From NCBI RefSeq assembly GCF_027924565.1, contig NZ_AP027041.1, positions 1,488,001 to 1,552,000 on the forward strand: DNA of 64,000 bases. The letters run 5' to 3'. How positions within the stretch are numbered: position 1 is the stretch's first letter; every line of letters starts with the position of its first letter. The DNA comes from Lysobacter auxotrophicus (GTDB lineage Bacteria; Pseudomonadota; Gammaproteobacteria; Xanthomonadales; Xanthomonadaceae). The notes beneath the pieces were generated by a model that saw only the letters and a program-made list of their open reading frames with translations, made no database searches and was not told the origin of the DNA. Of this stretch, positions 47,098 through 57,366 are shown piece after piece. Both the position numbers and the translations under genes were made by a program.

Positions 47098-49322
47098 GCG
47101 CACAGCCCGTAAATCCGAACCTGCCGCCGGACCACGTCACCGTCTTCATCGACGGCGTCGAAATGGCCGCGCCGAAGGGTTCCATGATCATCCATGCCGC
47201 CGACAAGGCCGGCATTCCGATCCCGCGTTTCTGCTACCACGACAAGCTGGCCGTCGCGGCGAACTGCCGCATGTGCCTGGTCGAAGTGGAAAAGATGCCC
47301 AAGCCGGCGCCGGCCTGCGCCACGCCGGTGATTGACGGGATGAAGGTCTCCACCCGTAGCGACAAGGCGCTCAAGTCGCAGCGCAACGTGATGGAGTTCC
47401 TGCTGATCAACCATCCGCTCGACTGCCCGATCTGCGATCAGGGCGGCGAGTGCGAACTGCAGGACCTGTCGCTGGGTTACGGCCGTTCGGTCAGCCGTTT
47501 CGCCGAGCGCAAGCGCGTGGTGCCGGACGAGGACATCGGTCCGCTGGTCGCCACCGAGATGACCCGCTGCATCCAGTGCACGCGCTGCGTGCGCTTCACC
47601 GCGGAGATCGCCGGCACGTACGAGCTGGGCGGCATGTACCGCGGCGAGAACCTGCAGATCGGCACCTACGACGGCAAGCCGCTGACGACGGAACTGTCCG
47701 GCAACGTCATCGACGTGTGCCCGGTCGGCGCGCTGACCAACAAGGTGTTCCAGTTCAAGGCGCGTCCTTGGGAGCTGATCGCGCGCGAATCGCTGGGTTA
47801 CCACGATGCGCTGGGCAGCAACCTGTTCCTGCACGTGCGTCGCGGCGAAGTGCTGCGCACCGTGCCGCGCGACAACGAAGCGGTCAACGAATGCTGGCTG
47901 TCGGACCGCGACCGCTATTCGCACCAGGGCCTGTACGCGGAAGACCGCGCGACGGTGCCGATGGTGAAGGAGAACGGCGAGTGGCGTGAGGCCTCGTGGG
48001 AAGAAGCGCTGGCGAAGGCGGCGAAGATCCTGCGCGACAACGGCGCCGACCAGCTCGGCATCCTCGCCGGCCCGGCCACCTCGAACGAGGAGGGCGCGCT
48101 GCTGGCCCGCCTTGCCGAAGCGCTGGGCACGGGCAACCTCGACCACCGCATCGGCCAGCACGACCTGAGCGACGCCGCGCACGCGACGACGTTCGGCGCG
48201 CCAGTGGCCGACATCAACCACGCCGACGTCATCGTCATCGTGGGCTCCAACCTGCGCCACGAACTGCCGCTGGTGAACCAGCGCGTGCGCAAGGCCTGGA
48301 CCCGCGGCGCGAAGGTGTACGTGGTCAATCCGGTCGACTTCGACTTCACGTACGACATCGCGCAGAAGGCGATCGTTTCCCCGTCGCAGATCGCTGCGAC
48401 CCTGGGCGACGACGGCCTGGTCGACATCGCGAAGAACGCGACGCGCGCCGTCGTGATCGTCGGAGCGCTGGCCGAGAACGGCCCGCACGCGAGCGCGATC
48501 CGCAAGGCCGCCGCCGATTTCGCCGCCGCTACCGGCGCATCGCTCAACCGCATCCCGCAGGGCGCAAACGCCGTCGGCCTGTCCGACTACGGCGTGCTGC
48601 CGACCTCGCGCGACGCGCAGTCGATGCTGGTCGATGCGCGTTCGGCGTACCTGCTGTACGGCATCGAGCCGGGCATGGATTTCGCGGACACCGCGGTCGC
48701 ACTGAAGGCGCTCAACGCCGCGCAGGTCGTCGCGTTCAGCACCTTCGCGTGCCGTTCGACGCGCGCCGTCGCCGACGTGATCCTGCCGATCGGCCTGCTG
48801 CCGGAAATCGACGCGACGCTGACCAATCTCGACGGCCGCCAGCAGGCGACCGTCGCCGGCGGCAAGCTGCCGGGCCAGGCGCGTGCCGGCTGGCGCGTGC
48901 TGCGTGCGCTCGGCGGCGAGCTGCAGGCGAAGGGCTTCGACTTCGTGGACCTCGCCGGCCTGCGTTCTGGCATGCAGATGCGCGAAGTGAACGTCGCCGC
49001 GGGCAAGGCGCCGAACGTCGCGGGCGATGGCCTGGAAGTCGCCGCGAGCGTGGCGATCTACCGCAGCGATGCGGTGGTGCGTCGCGCGCCGGCACTGCAG
49101 GCGCATCCGCTCAACGTCGAGCCGAAAGCCGTGATCCATCCCGCTGATGCGCAGGCGCTGGGTTTCGCCGACGGCGTCGTGGGCAAGTTCAACACCGCCG
49201 CGGGCACCGCGACGCTGCCGGTGTCGGTCAGCGACAAGGTCGCGCCGGGCACCGTGTGGGTGGAGTCCGGCCACGGCGCCACCGCGCCGATGTCGGGCCG
49301 CGTGCAGGCGGGGAGGGCATAA
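47094..49322 (+). CDS. nuoG: NADH-quinone oxidoreductase subunit G
   Basis: 75-kDa iron-sulfur subunit, 742 aa. The N-terminal ferredoxin domain binds [2Fe-2S] (CYHDKLAVAANCRMC, ACATPV); HPLDCPICDQGGECELQD is the His-Cys3 N5 site; CIQCTRCVRF and VIDVCPVGALT bind N4. The rest is a molybdopterin oxidoreductase-like domain without a cofactor. I see no N7 motif CxxCxxxC in the C-terminal part. Starts inside the end of nuoF. Confidence 0.97.
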
Positions 49323-49325
49323 ACC

Positions 49326-50375
49326 ATGTTTGATCCGTTCCGCGACTGGCTGCTGTCGCTCGGCAACATCGGCGCGATCGTCTGGATCGTGCTGAAGATC
49401 CTCCTGATCGCCATGCCGGTGATCATCACCGTGGCGTTCTACGTGGTCTGGGAGCGCAAGCTCATCGGCTGGATGCACGTGCGCCACGGGCCGATGTACG
49501 TCGGCATGGGCATCCTCCAGGCGTTCGCCGACGTCTTCAAACTGCTGTTCAAGGAAGTCATCCAGCCCACGCGGGCGGAGAACTTCCTGTTCAAGCTCGC
49601 GCCGCTGCTCGCGCTCGCGCCGGCGTTCGCCGCATGGGCCGTGGTGCCGTTCGACTACCAGCTGGTGCTGTCGAACGCGAACGCGGGCCTGCTTTACCTG
49701 CTCGCGATGACCTCGCTGGGCGTGTACGGCATCATCCTCGCCGGCTGGGCGTCGAACTCGAAGTACGCGTTCCTCGGCGCCATGCGCGCCGCGGCGCAGG
49801 TGGTTTCGTACGAGATCGCCATGGGCTTCGCGATGGTCGGCGTGATGGTCGGCGCCGGCAGCCTCAACCTCACCGACATCGTGATGGCGCAGTCGGGCAA
49901 CTCCGGTTTCCTGGAGTGGTTCTGGGTGCCGATGCTGCCGCTGTTCGTCGTCTACTTCATCTCGGGCGTTGCCGAAACCAACCGCGCGCCGTTCGACGTG
50001 GTGGAAGGCGAGTCGGAAATCGTGGCCGGCCACATGGTCGAGTATTCGGGTTCGGCGTTCGCGCTGTTCTTCCTCGCCGAATACGCGAACATGATCCTGA
50101 TCAGCTTCCTGACCTCGATCTTCTTCCTCGGCGGCTGGCTGAGCCCGTTCCACGGCTGGGGCATCCCGCTGCTGTCGGTCGACGGCTGGTGGTGGCTGCT
50201 CGCGAAGGTGTTCTTCTTCGCCAGCTGCTTCATCTGGTTCCGCGCGTCGTTCCCGCGCTACCGCTACGACCAGATCATGCGCCTGGGCTGGAAGGTGTTC
50301 ATTCCGATCACCATCGCCTGGATCTGCGTGGTCGCGGTCATGGCGTACTTCAAAATCTTCGAGCCCGGGGTGTAA
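49326..50375 (+). CDS. nuoH: NADH-quinone oxidoreductase subunit H
   Basis: ND1-like membrane subunit linking the quinone site to the proton channels. 349 aa, about eight transmembrane segments. Conserved loops include [42 protein letters not shown] and [16 protein letters not shown]. Starts 3 bp after nuoG. Confidence 0.97.
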   Translation: MFDPFRDWLLSLGNIGAIVWIVLKILLIAMPVIITVAFYVVWERKLIGWMHVRHGPMYVGMGILQAFADVFKLLFKEVIQPTRAENFLFKLAPLLALAPAFAAWAVVPFDYQLVLSNANAGLLYLLAMTSLGVYGIILAGWASNSKYAFLGAMRAAAQVVSYEIAMGFAMVGVMVGAGSLNLTDIVMAQSGNSGFLEWFWVPMLPLFVVYFISGVAETNRAPFDVVEGESEIVAGHMVEYSGSAFALFFLAEYANMILISFLTSIFFLGGWLSPFHGWGIPLLSVDGWWWLLAKVFFFASCFIWFRASFPRYRYDQIMRLGWKVFIPITIAWICVVAVMAYFKIFEPGV

Positions 50376-50384
50376 GGGGCAGGC

Positions 50385-50873
50385 ATGAATCGCATCGTTT
50401 CCTACTTCAAGAGCCTGCTGCTCATCGAGCTGTCGCAGGGACTCGCCCTCACGGCGAAGTACCTGTTCAAGCCGAAGTACACGCTGATGTACCCGATGGA
50501 AAAGACGCCGCAGTCGCCGCGCTTCCGCGGCGTGCACGCGCTGCGTCGCTATCCCAACGGCGAAGAGCGATGCATCGCATGCAAGCTGTGCGAGGCCGTG
50601 TGCCCGGCGCTGGCGATCACCATCGATTCGACCAAGCGCGAGGACGGCACCCGCCGCACCACGCGTTACGACATCGACCTGTTCAAGTGCATCTTCTGCG
50701 GCTTCTGCGAGGAGTCCTGCCCGGTCGATTCGATCGTGGAGACGCACGTGCACGAGTACCACTTCGACCGGCGCGGCCAGAACATCGTGACCAAGCCGCA
50801 GCTGCTGGCCATCGGCGACCGCCTCGAGGCGGAGATCGCCGAGCGTCGCGCGGCCGACGCACCTTTCCGCTGA
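50385..50873 (+). CDS. nuoI: NADH-quinone oxidoreductase subunit I
   Basis: Ferredoxin-like subunit with clusters N6a and N6b. 162 aa. Two CxxCxxCxxxCP motifs: [12 protein letters not shown] and [12 protein letters not shown]. An amphipathic N-terminus ([16 protein letters not shown]) lies on the membrane. Starts 9 bp after nuoH. Confidence 0.97.
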   Translation: MNRIVSYFKSLLLIELSQGLALTAKYLFKPKYTLMYPMEKTPQSPRFRGVHALRRYPNGEERCIACKLCEAVCPALAITIDSTKREDGTRRTTRYDIDLFKCIFCGFCEESCPVDSIVETHVHEYHFDRRGQNIVTKPQLLAIGDRLEAEIAERRAADAPFR

Positions 50874-50886
50874 GGGCCTGACGAAC

Positions 50887-51519
50887 ATGGATCTCGCCCA
50901 GATTGCCTTCCTCGTCTTCGCCGCCGTCGCCACGATGGCCGCGGTCGGCGTCATCAGCGTCAAGAACCCGGTGCATGCCGTCCTGCTGCTGGTGCTGACG
51001 TTCTTCTCCGTCGCCTGCACCTGGATCATCGCCGGTGCCGAGTTCCTCGGCGTCGCGCTCATCCTGGTGTACGTCGGCGCGGTGATGGTGCTGCTGCTGT
51101 TCGTGGTGATGATGCTCGACATCGACGTCGCGCCGCTGCGCGAAGGCTACGTGCGCTACCTGCCGCTCGGCCTCGTCGTCGCCGTGATCATGCTGGTGGA
51201 AATGCTGACGCTGATCGGCGTCAAGGCCAACGTCGCCACCGGCTTCCCGGCCGACCCGTCCGCTGCAGGCAACACCCAGTGGCTGGCGCGTGCGCTGTTC
51301 ACGCAGTTCCTGCTGCCGTTCGAGGTCGCCGCGGTCATCCTGACCGTCGCCGTCATCGCGGCCGTGACCCTGACGCTGCGTCGCCGTGTCGGTGCGCGCC
51401 ACCAGAACCCGTCGGCACAGGCGCGTGTGCGGTCGGTCGATCGCGTCCGCGTGGTGAAGATGGACGCCGTCAAGCCGGTCGTACCGGCGCAAACCCCGGC
51501 AGAGGAGGGCAAGCCGTGA
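50887..51519 (+). CDS. nuoJ: NADH-quinone oxidoreductase subunit J
   Basis: ND6-like membrane subunit, 210 aa, five transmembrane segments. The third helix has [27 protein letters not shown] with the conserved pi-bulge Gly. The C-terminus is a cytosolic basic tail of about 45 residues. Overlaps nuoK by 4 bp (GTGA). Confidence 0.96.
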   Translation: MDLAQIAFLVFAAVATMAAVGVISVKNPVHAVLLLVLTFFSVACTWIIAGAEFLGVALILVYVGAVMVLLLFVVMMLDIDVAPLREGYVRYLPLGLVVAVIMLVEMLTLIGVKANVATGFPADPSAAGNTQWLARALFTQFLLPFEVAAVILTVAVIAAVTLTLRRRVGARHQNPSAQARVRSVDRVRVVKMDAVKPVVPAQTPAEEGKP

Positions 51520-51842
51520 GCGAATTCTTCGGCGCCGGGCTGGCGCTCGGCCACTACCTCGCGCTCGGCGCGGTGCTGTTCTGCATCAGCGTCGCGGGCA
51601 TCTTCCTCAACCGCAAGAACGTGATCATGCTGCTGATGTCGCTGGAGCTGATGCTCCTGTCGGTGAACATCAACTTCGTCGCGTTCTCGCGCCAGCTGGC
51701 CGATCCGGCCGGTCAGGTGTTCGTGTTCTTCATCCTGACCGTGGCCGCGGCCGAAGCCGCAATCGGCCTGGCGATCCTGGTCACGCTGTTCCGCAACCGC
51801 CGCACGATCAACGTGGCCGAAATCGATTCGATGAAGGGGTGA
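51516..51842 (+). CDS. nuoK: NADH-quinone oxidoreductase subunit K
   Basis: ND4L-like subunit, 108 aa from GTG 51516 ([22 protein letters not shown]); three transmembrane segments. The proton-path Glu residues are in [12 protein letters not shown] and [13 protein letters not shown]. About seven residues longer at the N-terminus than the common 101-aa form. Followed by a strong hairpin. Confidence 0.95.
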   Translation: MSEFFGAGLALGHYLALGAVLFCISVAGIFLNRKNVIMLLMSLELMLLSVNINFVAFSRQLADPAGQVFVFFILTVAAAEAAIGLAILVTLFRNRRTINVAEIDSMKG

Positions 51843-51997
51843 GCCGCCGCGCTTGCGAGCCTCTGGCTCGCGCGGCGGCGAACGCCCCGCCATGGATGGT
51901 CGGGCAGGGCGATCCGAAGCCCGAAGCGTTCCGCCATGGATGGCATGGCCAACGGATAGAGATCTGGTGCAGTACGACGACGCAATGGAAATGAGCC
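51843..51997 (+). other. nuoK-nuoL intercistronic region with hairpin and repeated motif
   Basis: The only long gap in the nuo operon (155 bp). A stem begins at the nuoK stop: outer arms GCCGCCGC (51843-51850) with GCGGCGGC (51872-51879), inner arms GCGAGCC (51855-51861) with GGCTCGC (51865-51871), about 15 pairs. Two direct copies of CCGCCATGGATGG follow at 51887-51899 and 51931-51943. No T-run, so transcription can continue into nuoL. Confidence 0.7.
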
Positions 51998-54196
51998 GTG
52001 ATATCTAAAAACCTTCTACTGCTGATCGTCCTGGCGCCCCTGATCGGCGCGATCGTCGCCGGCCTGTTCCGCCGCCAGGTGGGACGCGCCGGTGCGCATT
52101 CGGTGACCATCCTCGGCGTCGCGATCAGCTGCGCGCTGTCGATGTACACGCTGTGGCAGCTGCTGCAGGGCGCCTCGCCGTTCAACGAGAACGTCTACAC
52201 CTGGTTCCAGGTCGGCGGCATCGAAGCGCACGTCGGCTTCATGGTCGACAAGCTCACCGCGATGATGATGGTGGTCGTCACCTTCGTCTCGCTGCTGGTG
52301 CACGTCTACACCATCGGCTACATGGCCGAGGACGACGGCTACCAGCGCTTCTTCAGCTACATCTCGCTGTTCACCTTCTCGATGTTGATGCTCGTGATGA
52401 GCAACAACTTCCTCCAGCTGTTCTTCGGCTGGGAAGCGGTGGGCCTGGTGTCGTACCTGCTGATCGGTTTCTGGTTCAAGCGCCCGACCGCGGTGTTCGC
52501 GAACCTCAAGGCGTTCCTGGTCAATCGCGTGGGCGACTTCGGTTTCCTGCTCGGCATCGCCGGCGTGCTGTACACCTTCAACTCGCTCGACTACGGCACC
52601 GTGTTCGCACGTGCCGGCGAACCCGCGCTCGCCGCGGCGCAGATGCAGAACGCGTGGCCGGCGCTCGCGCAGGCCGGCGGCTGGCTGGCGCCGATCGGCG
52701 GCTGGTCGCTGATGACCTTCATCTGCATCTGCCTGTTCATCGGTGCGATGGGCAAGTCGGCGCAGGTGCCGCTGCACGTCTGGCTGCCGGACTCGATGGA
52801 AGGCCCGACGCCGATCTCGGCGCTGATCCACGCCGCGACGATGGTGACCGCGGGCATCTTCATGGTGGCGCGCATGTCGCCGCTGTTCGAGCTGTCCGAG
52901 ACGGCGCTGACCTTCGTGCTGTTCATCGGCGCCACCACCGCGTTCTGGACGGGCCTGATCGGCATCGTGCAGAACGACATCAAGCGCGTGGTCGCGTACT
53001 CGACGCTGTCGCAGCTGGGCTACATGACCGTCGCGCTGGGCGTGTCGGCATACAGCGCCGGCGTGTACCACCTGATGACGCACGCCTTCTTCAAGGCGCT
53101 GCTGTTCCTCGGTGCCGGCTCGGTCATCATCGGCATGCACCACGAGCAGGACATGCGTCGAATGGGCGGCCTGAAGAAGTACATGCCCATCACGTACTGG
53201 ACGATGCTCATCGGCACGCTGGCGCTGATCGGCACGCCGTTCTTCAGCGGCTTCTACTCGAAGGACACGATCATCGAGGCCGCCGCGCACCACGCGCATG
53301 AGGCCGGCGGCTGGGTCGCGACCTACGCCTACTGGGCGGTGCTGCTGGGCGCGTTCGTGACCTCGTTCTACAGCTTCCGCCTGCTGTACCTGACCTTCCA
53401 CGGCAAGGAACGCTTCCACGATCCGGTGCCGGACCATTACGTCGCGCCGGAAGCGGATTCGACCGAGCACGAGTCGCAGCTCGCCGAGCAGCACGGCCAC
53501 GACGGCCACGCCCCGGTCTCGCACGACGCGCACGCGTCGCACGCCAAGCATGGCGACAGCCATGGCCACGACGACCACCACGCGCACACGCCGCACGAGT
53601 CGCCGTGGGTGGTGACGGTGCCGCTGATCCTGCTGGCGATCCCGTCGGTGCTGATCGGCTTCTTCACCGCCGGCCCGATGCTGTTCGGGACCGACGTGAT
53701 GGGCCATCACGAGCGCCTGCCGTTCTTCCTCGGCGCGATCGACCTCGCGTCGGCGCGCGACACGGTCGCCGCGATCGGCGAGGAGGTGTGGCACGGCCCG
53801 GTCAAGTACGCGATCCACGGCTTCACCGCGCCGGTGTTCTGGCTGACCCTGGCCGGCTTCGTGCTCGCGACCATCATGTACTGGTGGAAGCCCGAGCTGC
53901 CCGCCAAGGCGCGCCGCGTGTTCGCCCTTCCGGTGCGCGTGCTCGAGGAGAAGTATGGCTTCGACAAGCTCTGGATCAACGGCTTCGCCGGCGGCGGCCT
54001 GGGGCTCGGCAAGGCCTCGCGCGCCATCGACTCGCACCTCATCGACGGCGCGGTGGTCAACGGCAGCGCCCGCGTGGTCGACCTCGTCGCCAACCTGACC
54101 CGCCGCATCCAGTCGGGTTATCTCTACCACTATGCGTTCGCGATGATCATCGGCCTGATTGCCCTGCTGGCCGCCCTGATCCGCTACTGGCACTAA
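51998..54196 (+). CDS. nuoL: NADH-quinone oxidoreductase subunit L
   Basis: Antiporter-like distal proton pump with the lateral helix. 732 aa, longer than E. coli NuoL (613). Starts GTG (ISKNLLLLIVLAPLIGAIVAG). FGWEAVGLVSYLLIGFWF has the key Glu; HVWLPDSMEGPTPISALIHAATMVTAG and FFKALLFLGAGSVI are conserved. Between helices near residues 488-535 lies an inserted His-rich loop (HESQLAEQHGHDGHAPVSH then HDDHHAHTPH). It begins after a 155-bp structured gap. Confidence 0.96.
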   Translation: MISKNLLLLIVLAPLIGAIVAGLFRRQVGRAGAHSVTILGVAISCALSMYTLWQLLQGASPFNENVYTWFQVGGIEAHVGFMVDKLTAMMMVVVTFVSLLVHVYTIGYMAEDDGYQRFFSYISLFTFSMLMLVMSNNFLQLFFGWEAVGLVSYLLIGFWFKRPTAVFANLKAFLVNRVGDFGFLLGIAGVLYTFNSLDYGTVFARAGEPALAAAQMQNAWPALAQAGGWLAPIGGWSLMTFICICLFIGAMGKSAQVPLHVWLPDSMEGPTPISALIHAATMVTAGIFMVARMSPLFELSETALTFVLFIGATTAFWTGLIGIVQNDIKRVVAYSTLSQLGYMTVALGVSAYSAGVYHLMTHAFFKALLFLGAGSVIIGMHHEQDMRRMGGLKKYMPITYWTMLIGTLALIGTPFFSGFYSKDTIIEAAAHHAHEAGGWVATYAYWAVLLGAFVTSFYSFRLLYLTFHGKERFHDPVPDHYVAPEADSTEHESQLAEQHGHDGHAPVSHDAHASHAKHGDSHGHDDHHAHTPHESPWVVTVPLILLAIPSVLIGFFTAGPMLFGTDVMGHHERLPFFLGAIDLASARDTVAAIGEEVWHGPVKYAIHGFTAPVFWLTLAGFVLATIMYWWKPELPAKARRVFALPVRVLEEKYGFDKLWINGFAGGGLGLGKASRAIDSHLIDGAVVNGSARVVDLVANLTRRIQSGYLYHYAFAMIIGLIALLAALIRYWH

Positions 54197-54215
54197 CTTA
54201 GGACAAGGACCCGAC

Positions 54216-55745
54216 GTGAACCCCGAGCCCTTGCAGAGCACTTCCTTCCTGCTCAGCCTGCTGGTCTGGCTGCCGATCTTCGGCGGCCTGGCCACCATGG
54301 CCTTCGGCAACGAGCGCGCCGGTGCGGCGCGCTGGTTCGCCACCGGCATCGCCTTCATCACGCTGCTGGCGAGCATCCCGCTGCTCACCGGTTTCGACAT
54401 GACCGCGTCCGCGATGCAGTTCGTCGAGAACCGCAACTGGATCCCGGCGTACGACATCCGTTACCACCTCGGCGTCGACGGCATCTCCGTCGCGCTGATC
54501 GCCCTGACCACGCTGACCACGCTGCTGGCGATGATTGGCGCCTGGACCTCGATCGACAAGCGCGTGGCCCAGTACTACGCCGCGTTCCTGATCCTGGAAG
54601 GCCTGATGGTCGGCGTGTTCGCCGCGCTGGACGCGATGCTGTTCTACGTGTTCTTCGAAGGCATGCTCATCCCGATGTTCATCATCATCGGCGTGTGGGG
54701 CGGCCCGCGTCGCGTGTATGCGTCGATCAAGTTCTTCCTGTACACGTTCCTCGGCTCGCTGTTCATGCTGCTGGGCCTGATCTACCTGTACCTGAAGGGC
54801 GGCAGCTGGCAGCTCGCGGACATGTACGCGCTGCCGCTGACGGCGACCGAGCAGATGTGGCTGTTCTTCGGATTCCTCATCGCCTTCGCGGTGAAGGTGC
54901 CGATGTTCCCGGTGCACACGTGGTTGCCGGATGCGCACGTCGAGGCGCCGACCGCCGGTTCGGTGATCCTGGCGGCGATCATGCTGAAGATCGGTGGCTA
55001 CGGCTTCATCCGCTTCGTGCTGCCGATCGTGCCGGACGCCGGCGCCGAGTGGGCGTGGCTGGTGATCGCACTGAGCCTGATCGCCGTGGTCTACGTCGGC
55101 CTGGTCGCCCTCGCGCAGGACGACATGAAGAAGCTGATCGCGTACTCGTCCGTCTCGCACATGGGCTTCGTCACGCTCGGCACGTTCATCGCCTTCGCGC
55201 TGGTGCGCGAGGCCGGCAACACCGATGGCGCACGCCTCGGCCTGCAGGGCGCGATGGTGCAGATGATCAGCCACGGCTTCGTGTCGGGCGCGATGTTCTC
55301 CTGCGTCGGCGTGCTGTACGACCGCATGCACACCCGCATGATCAAGGATTACGGCGGCGTCGCGAACGTCATGCCGTGGTTCGCCGCGTTCGTCGTGCTG
55401 TTCGCGATGGCCAACTCCGGCCTGCCGGGCACGTCGGGTTTCGTCGGCGAGTTCATGGTGATCCTGGCCAGCTTCCAGCAGCACCCGCTGATCGGTTTCG
55501 TCGCCGCCACCACGCTGATCATCGGCGCGGCCTACACGCTGTGGCTGGTCAAGCGCACCATGTGGGGCGAGGTGGGCAACGCGCATGTCGCCGAGCTGGA
55601 GGACATCAACGCCCGCGAAGCCTTCGTGCTGGGCGTGTTCGCCGCCGGCGTGCTGATCCTCGGCCTGTGGCCGAAGCCCCTGACGGACCTGATGGAACCC
55701 GCCATCGCGAACCTGGCGACGCAGATCGCCGCGTCGAAGCTCTGA
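54216..55745 (+). CDS. nuoM: NADH-quinone oxidoreductase subunit M
   Basis: Antiporter-like proton-pumping subunit, 509 aa, about 14 transmembrane segments. GTG start after AGGACAAGGA. Conserved: GVDGISVALIALTTLTT, FFEGMLIPMFIIIGVWGG (key Glu), TWLPDAHVEAPTAGSVILA and SSVSHMGFVTLG. Starts 19 bp after nuoL. Confidence 0.97.
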   Translation: MNPEPLQSTSFLLSLLVWLPIFGGLATMAFGNERAGAARWFATGIAFITLLASIPLLTGFDMTASAMQFVENRNWIPAYDIRYHLGVDGISVALIALTTLTTLLAMIGAWTSIDKRVAQYYAAFLILEGLMVGVFAALDAMLFYVFFEGMLIPMFIIIGVWGGPRRVYASIKFFLYTFLGSLFMLLGLIYLYLKGGSWQLADMYALPLTATEQMWLFFGFLIAFAVKVPMFPVHTWLPDAHVEAPTAGSVILAAIMLKIGGYGFIRFVLPIVPDAGAEWAWLVIALSLIAVVYVGLVALAQDDMKKLIAYSSVSHMGFVTLGTFIAFALVREAGNTDGARLGLQGAMVQMISHGFVSGAMFSCVGVLYDRMHTRMIKDYGGVANVMPWFAAFVVLFAMANSGLPGTSGFVGEFMVILASFQQHPLIGFVAATTLIIGAAYTLWLVKRTMWGEVGNAHVAELEDINAREAFVLGVFAAGVLILGLWPKPLTDLMEPAIANLATQIAASKL

Positions 55746-55756
55746 GGTTGTAGCGA

Positions 55757-57211
55757 ATGAACATGCCTGTCCGCTCCGCCGCCGACCTGCTGCCGCTCCT
55801 GCCTGAGCTGGTGGTGATCCTCGGCGCGTTCGCGCTGCTGATGCTCGACCTGTTCGTGGACGAGCGCCGCCGCGTCGTCAGCCATCTCTTCGCCATCGCC
55901 GTGCTGGCCGTGGCGACCTTCATGCTCGCCACCGGCGTGGGCGAACACGGCACCGTGCTCAGCGGCATGTTCGTGCGCGACACCGCGGCCGACGTCATGA
56001 AGGTGACCATCTGCGTCGTCGGCATCCTGTCGATGATCTACACCTGGCCGTACCTGCGCGCCCGCGACCTGTACAAGGGCGAGGTGTCGGTGCTGATGCT
56101 GTTCGCGATCGCCGGCATGATGCTGCTGGTCTCGTCCGGCAGCCTGGTGATGGTGTACCTGGGCCTGGAAATGCTGGCGCTGTGCTCGTACGCGCTGGTC
56201 GCGGTGGATCGCGACAGCCCGCTCGCCTCCGAGGCGGCCATCAAGTACTTCGTGCTCGGCGCGCTGGCCTCGGGCCTGCTGCTGTACGGCCTGTCGCTGA
56301 TCTACGGCGCGACCGGCTCGCTGCAGCTCGACGAGATCGCCATTGCGACCCAACAGCGCATCGCCGAAGGCAACACGCTGATGCTGATCACCGCCGTGGT
56401 GTTCGTCGTCGCCGGCATCGCCTTCAAGTTCGGCGCCGCGCCGTTCCACATGTGGCTGCCGGACGTGTACCACGGTGCGCCGACGCCGATCACGCTGTTC
56501 ATCGGTTCCGCGCCGAAGCTCGCCGCGTTCGGCATGACCTATCGCCTGCTCGAGATCGGCGCCCCGGCGTTCGAGGAACAATGGCGCCTGATGCTCGCCG
56601 TCCTCGCGGTGCTGTCGCTGGCCATCGGCAACCTCAGCGCGATGGTGCAGACCAACTTCAAGCGACTGCTGGCGTACTCGACGATCTCGCACGTCGGCTT
56701 CCTGTTCGTCGGCCTTGCCGGCGGCGGTCGCGAAGGCTTCGCCGCCGCGCTGTTCTACGCGATCAGCTACGCGATCATGTCGGCGGCGGCGTTCGGCGCG
56801 ATCGTGGTGCTGTCGCGCCGCGGCTTCGAAGCCGACCGCATCGAGGACTACAGGGGCCTCAATGCGCGCAATCCGTGGATGGCGGGTCTGGTGCTGTGCG
56901 TGATGGCCTCGCTGGCCGGCGTGCCGCCGTTCCTGGGCTTCTGGTCGAAGCTCGCCGTGCTGCGCGCCGCGCTGCAGGGCGACATGCTGTGGCTGACCCT
57001 GGTGGGCGTCGTGTTCGCGGTGGTGGGTGCGTTCTACTACCTGCGCGTGATCAAGGCGATGTACTTCGACGAGCCGGACGGGCAGGGCATCGAAGCCACC
57101 GACAACCGTCCGCTGCGCATCGCGTTTGGCGTGAATGCACTGGCGCTGCTCGCGCTGGGCCTGGCGTGGAATCCGATCATGGCGTGGTGCCAGAGGGCGT
57201 TCGCGGGCTGA
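55757..57211 (+). CDS. nuoN: NADH-quinone oxidoreductase subunit N
   Basis: Third antiporter-like subunit, 484 aa, about 13-14 transmembrane segments. MVYLGLEMLALCSYALVA, FHMWLPDVYHGAPTPITLFI, FKRLLAYSTISHVGFLFVGL and GVPPFLGFWSKLAVL are diagnostic. Last gene of the operon; starts 11 bp after nuoM. Confidence 0.97.
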   Translation: MNMPVRSAADLLPLLPELVVILGAFALLMLDLFVDERRRVVSHLFAIAVLAVATFMLATGVGEHGTVLSGMFVRDTAADVMKVTICVVGILSMIYTWPYLRARDLYKGEVSVLMLFAIAGMMLLVSSGSLVMVYLGLEMLALCSYALVAVDRDSPLASEAAIKYFVLGALASGLLLYGLSLIYGATGSLQLDEIAIATQQRIAEGNTLMLITAVVFVVAGIAFKFGAAPFHMWLPDVYHGAPTPITLFIGSAPKLAAFGMTYRLLEIGAPAFEEQWRLMLAVLAVLSLAIGNLSAMVQTNFKRLLAYSTISHVGFLFVGLAGGGREGFAAALFYAISYAIMSAAAFGAIVVLSRRGFEADRIEDYRGLNARNPWMAGLVLCVMASLAGVPPFLGFWSKLAVLRAALQGDMLWLTLVGVVFAVVGAFYYLRVIKAMYFDEPDGQGIEATDNRPLRIAFGVNALALLALGLAWNPIMAWCQRAFAG

Positions 57212-57218
57212 GTTTTTT

Positions 57219-57262
57219 CGCGCAATCCGATTTAATTCATGAATCGGGGTTGCGCAGGTTTT
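57219..57262 (+). terminator. Probable terminator after nuoN
   Basis: GCGCAATCCGATT (57221-57233) pairs imperfectly with AATCGGGGTTGCGC (57242-57255), one bulge and G-T pairs, followed by AGGTTTT. A T-run also precedes the stem (57213-57218), so it could work in both directions. It overlaps the -35 of the tRNA-fMet promoter. Confidence 0.55.
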
Positions 57263-57278
57263 AGTCGGCCGTTATGAT
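57250..57278 (+). promoter_or_regulatory. Sigma-70 promoter of tRNA-fMet / rimP-nusA-infB
   Basis: -35 TTGCGC (57250-57255), a 17-bp spacer, -10 TATGAT (57273-57278), then a GC-rich stretch (GGTCGGCC) before the tRNA at 57290. The layout is that of a strong stable-RNA promoter with a stringent-type discriminator. Confidence 0.8.
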
Positions 57279-57289
57279 GGTCGGCCTGA

Positions 57290-57366
57290 TGCGGGGTGGA
57301 GCAGTCTGGCAGCTCGTCGGGCTCATAACCCGAAGGTCGCAGGTTCAAATCCTGCCCCCGCTACCA
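57290..57366 (+). tRNA. metY: Initiator tRNA-fMet (anticodon CAT)
   Basis: 77 nt with encoded CCA. The anticodon stem TCGGG-CTCATAA-CCCGA has the three G-C pairs that mark initiators, and GCGGGG (57291-57296) pairs with CCCCGC. The first base T does not pair with its partner T, keeping the unpaired 1-72 feature of initiators (E. coli has C-A there). Followed by rimP-nusA-infB, as metY is in E. coli. Confidence 0.96.
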
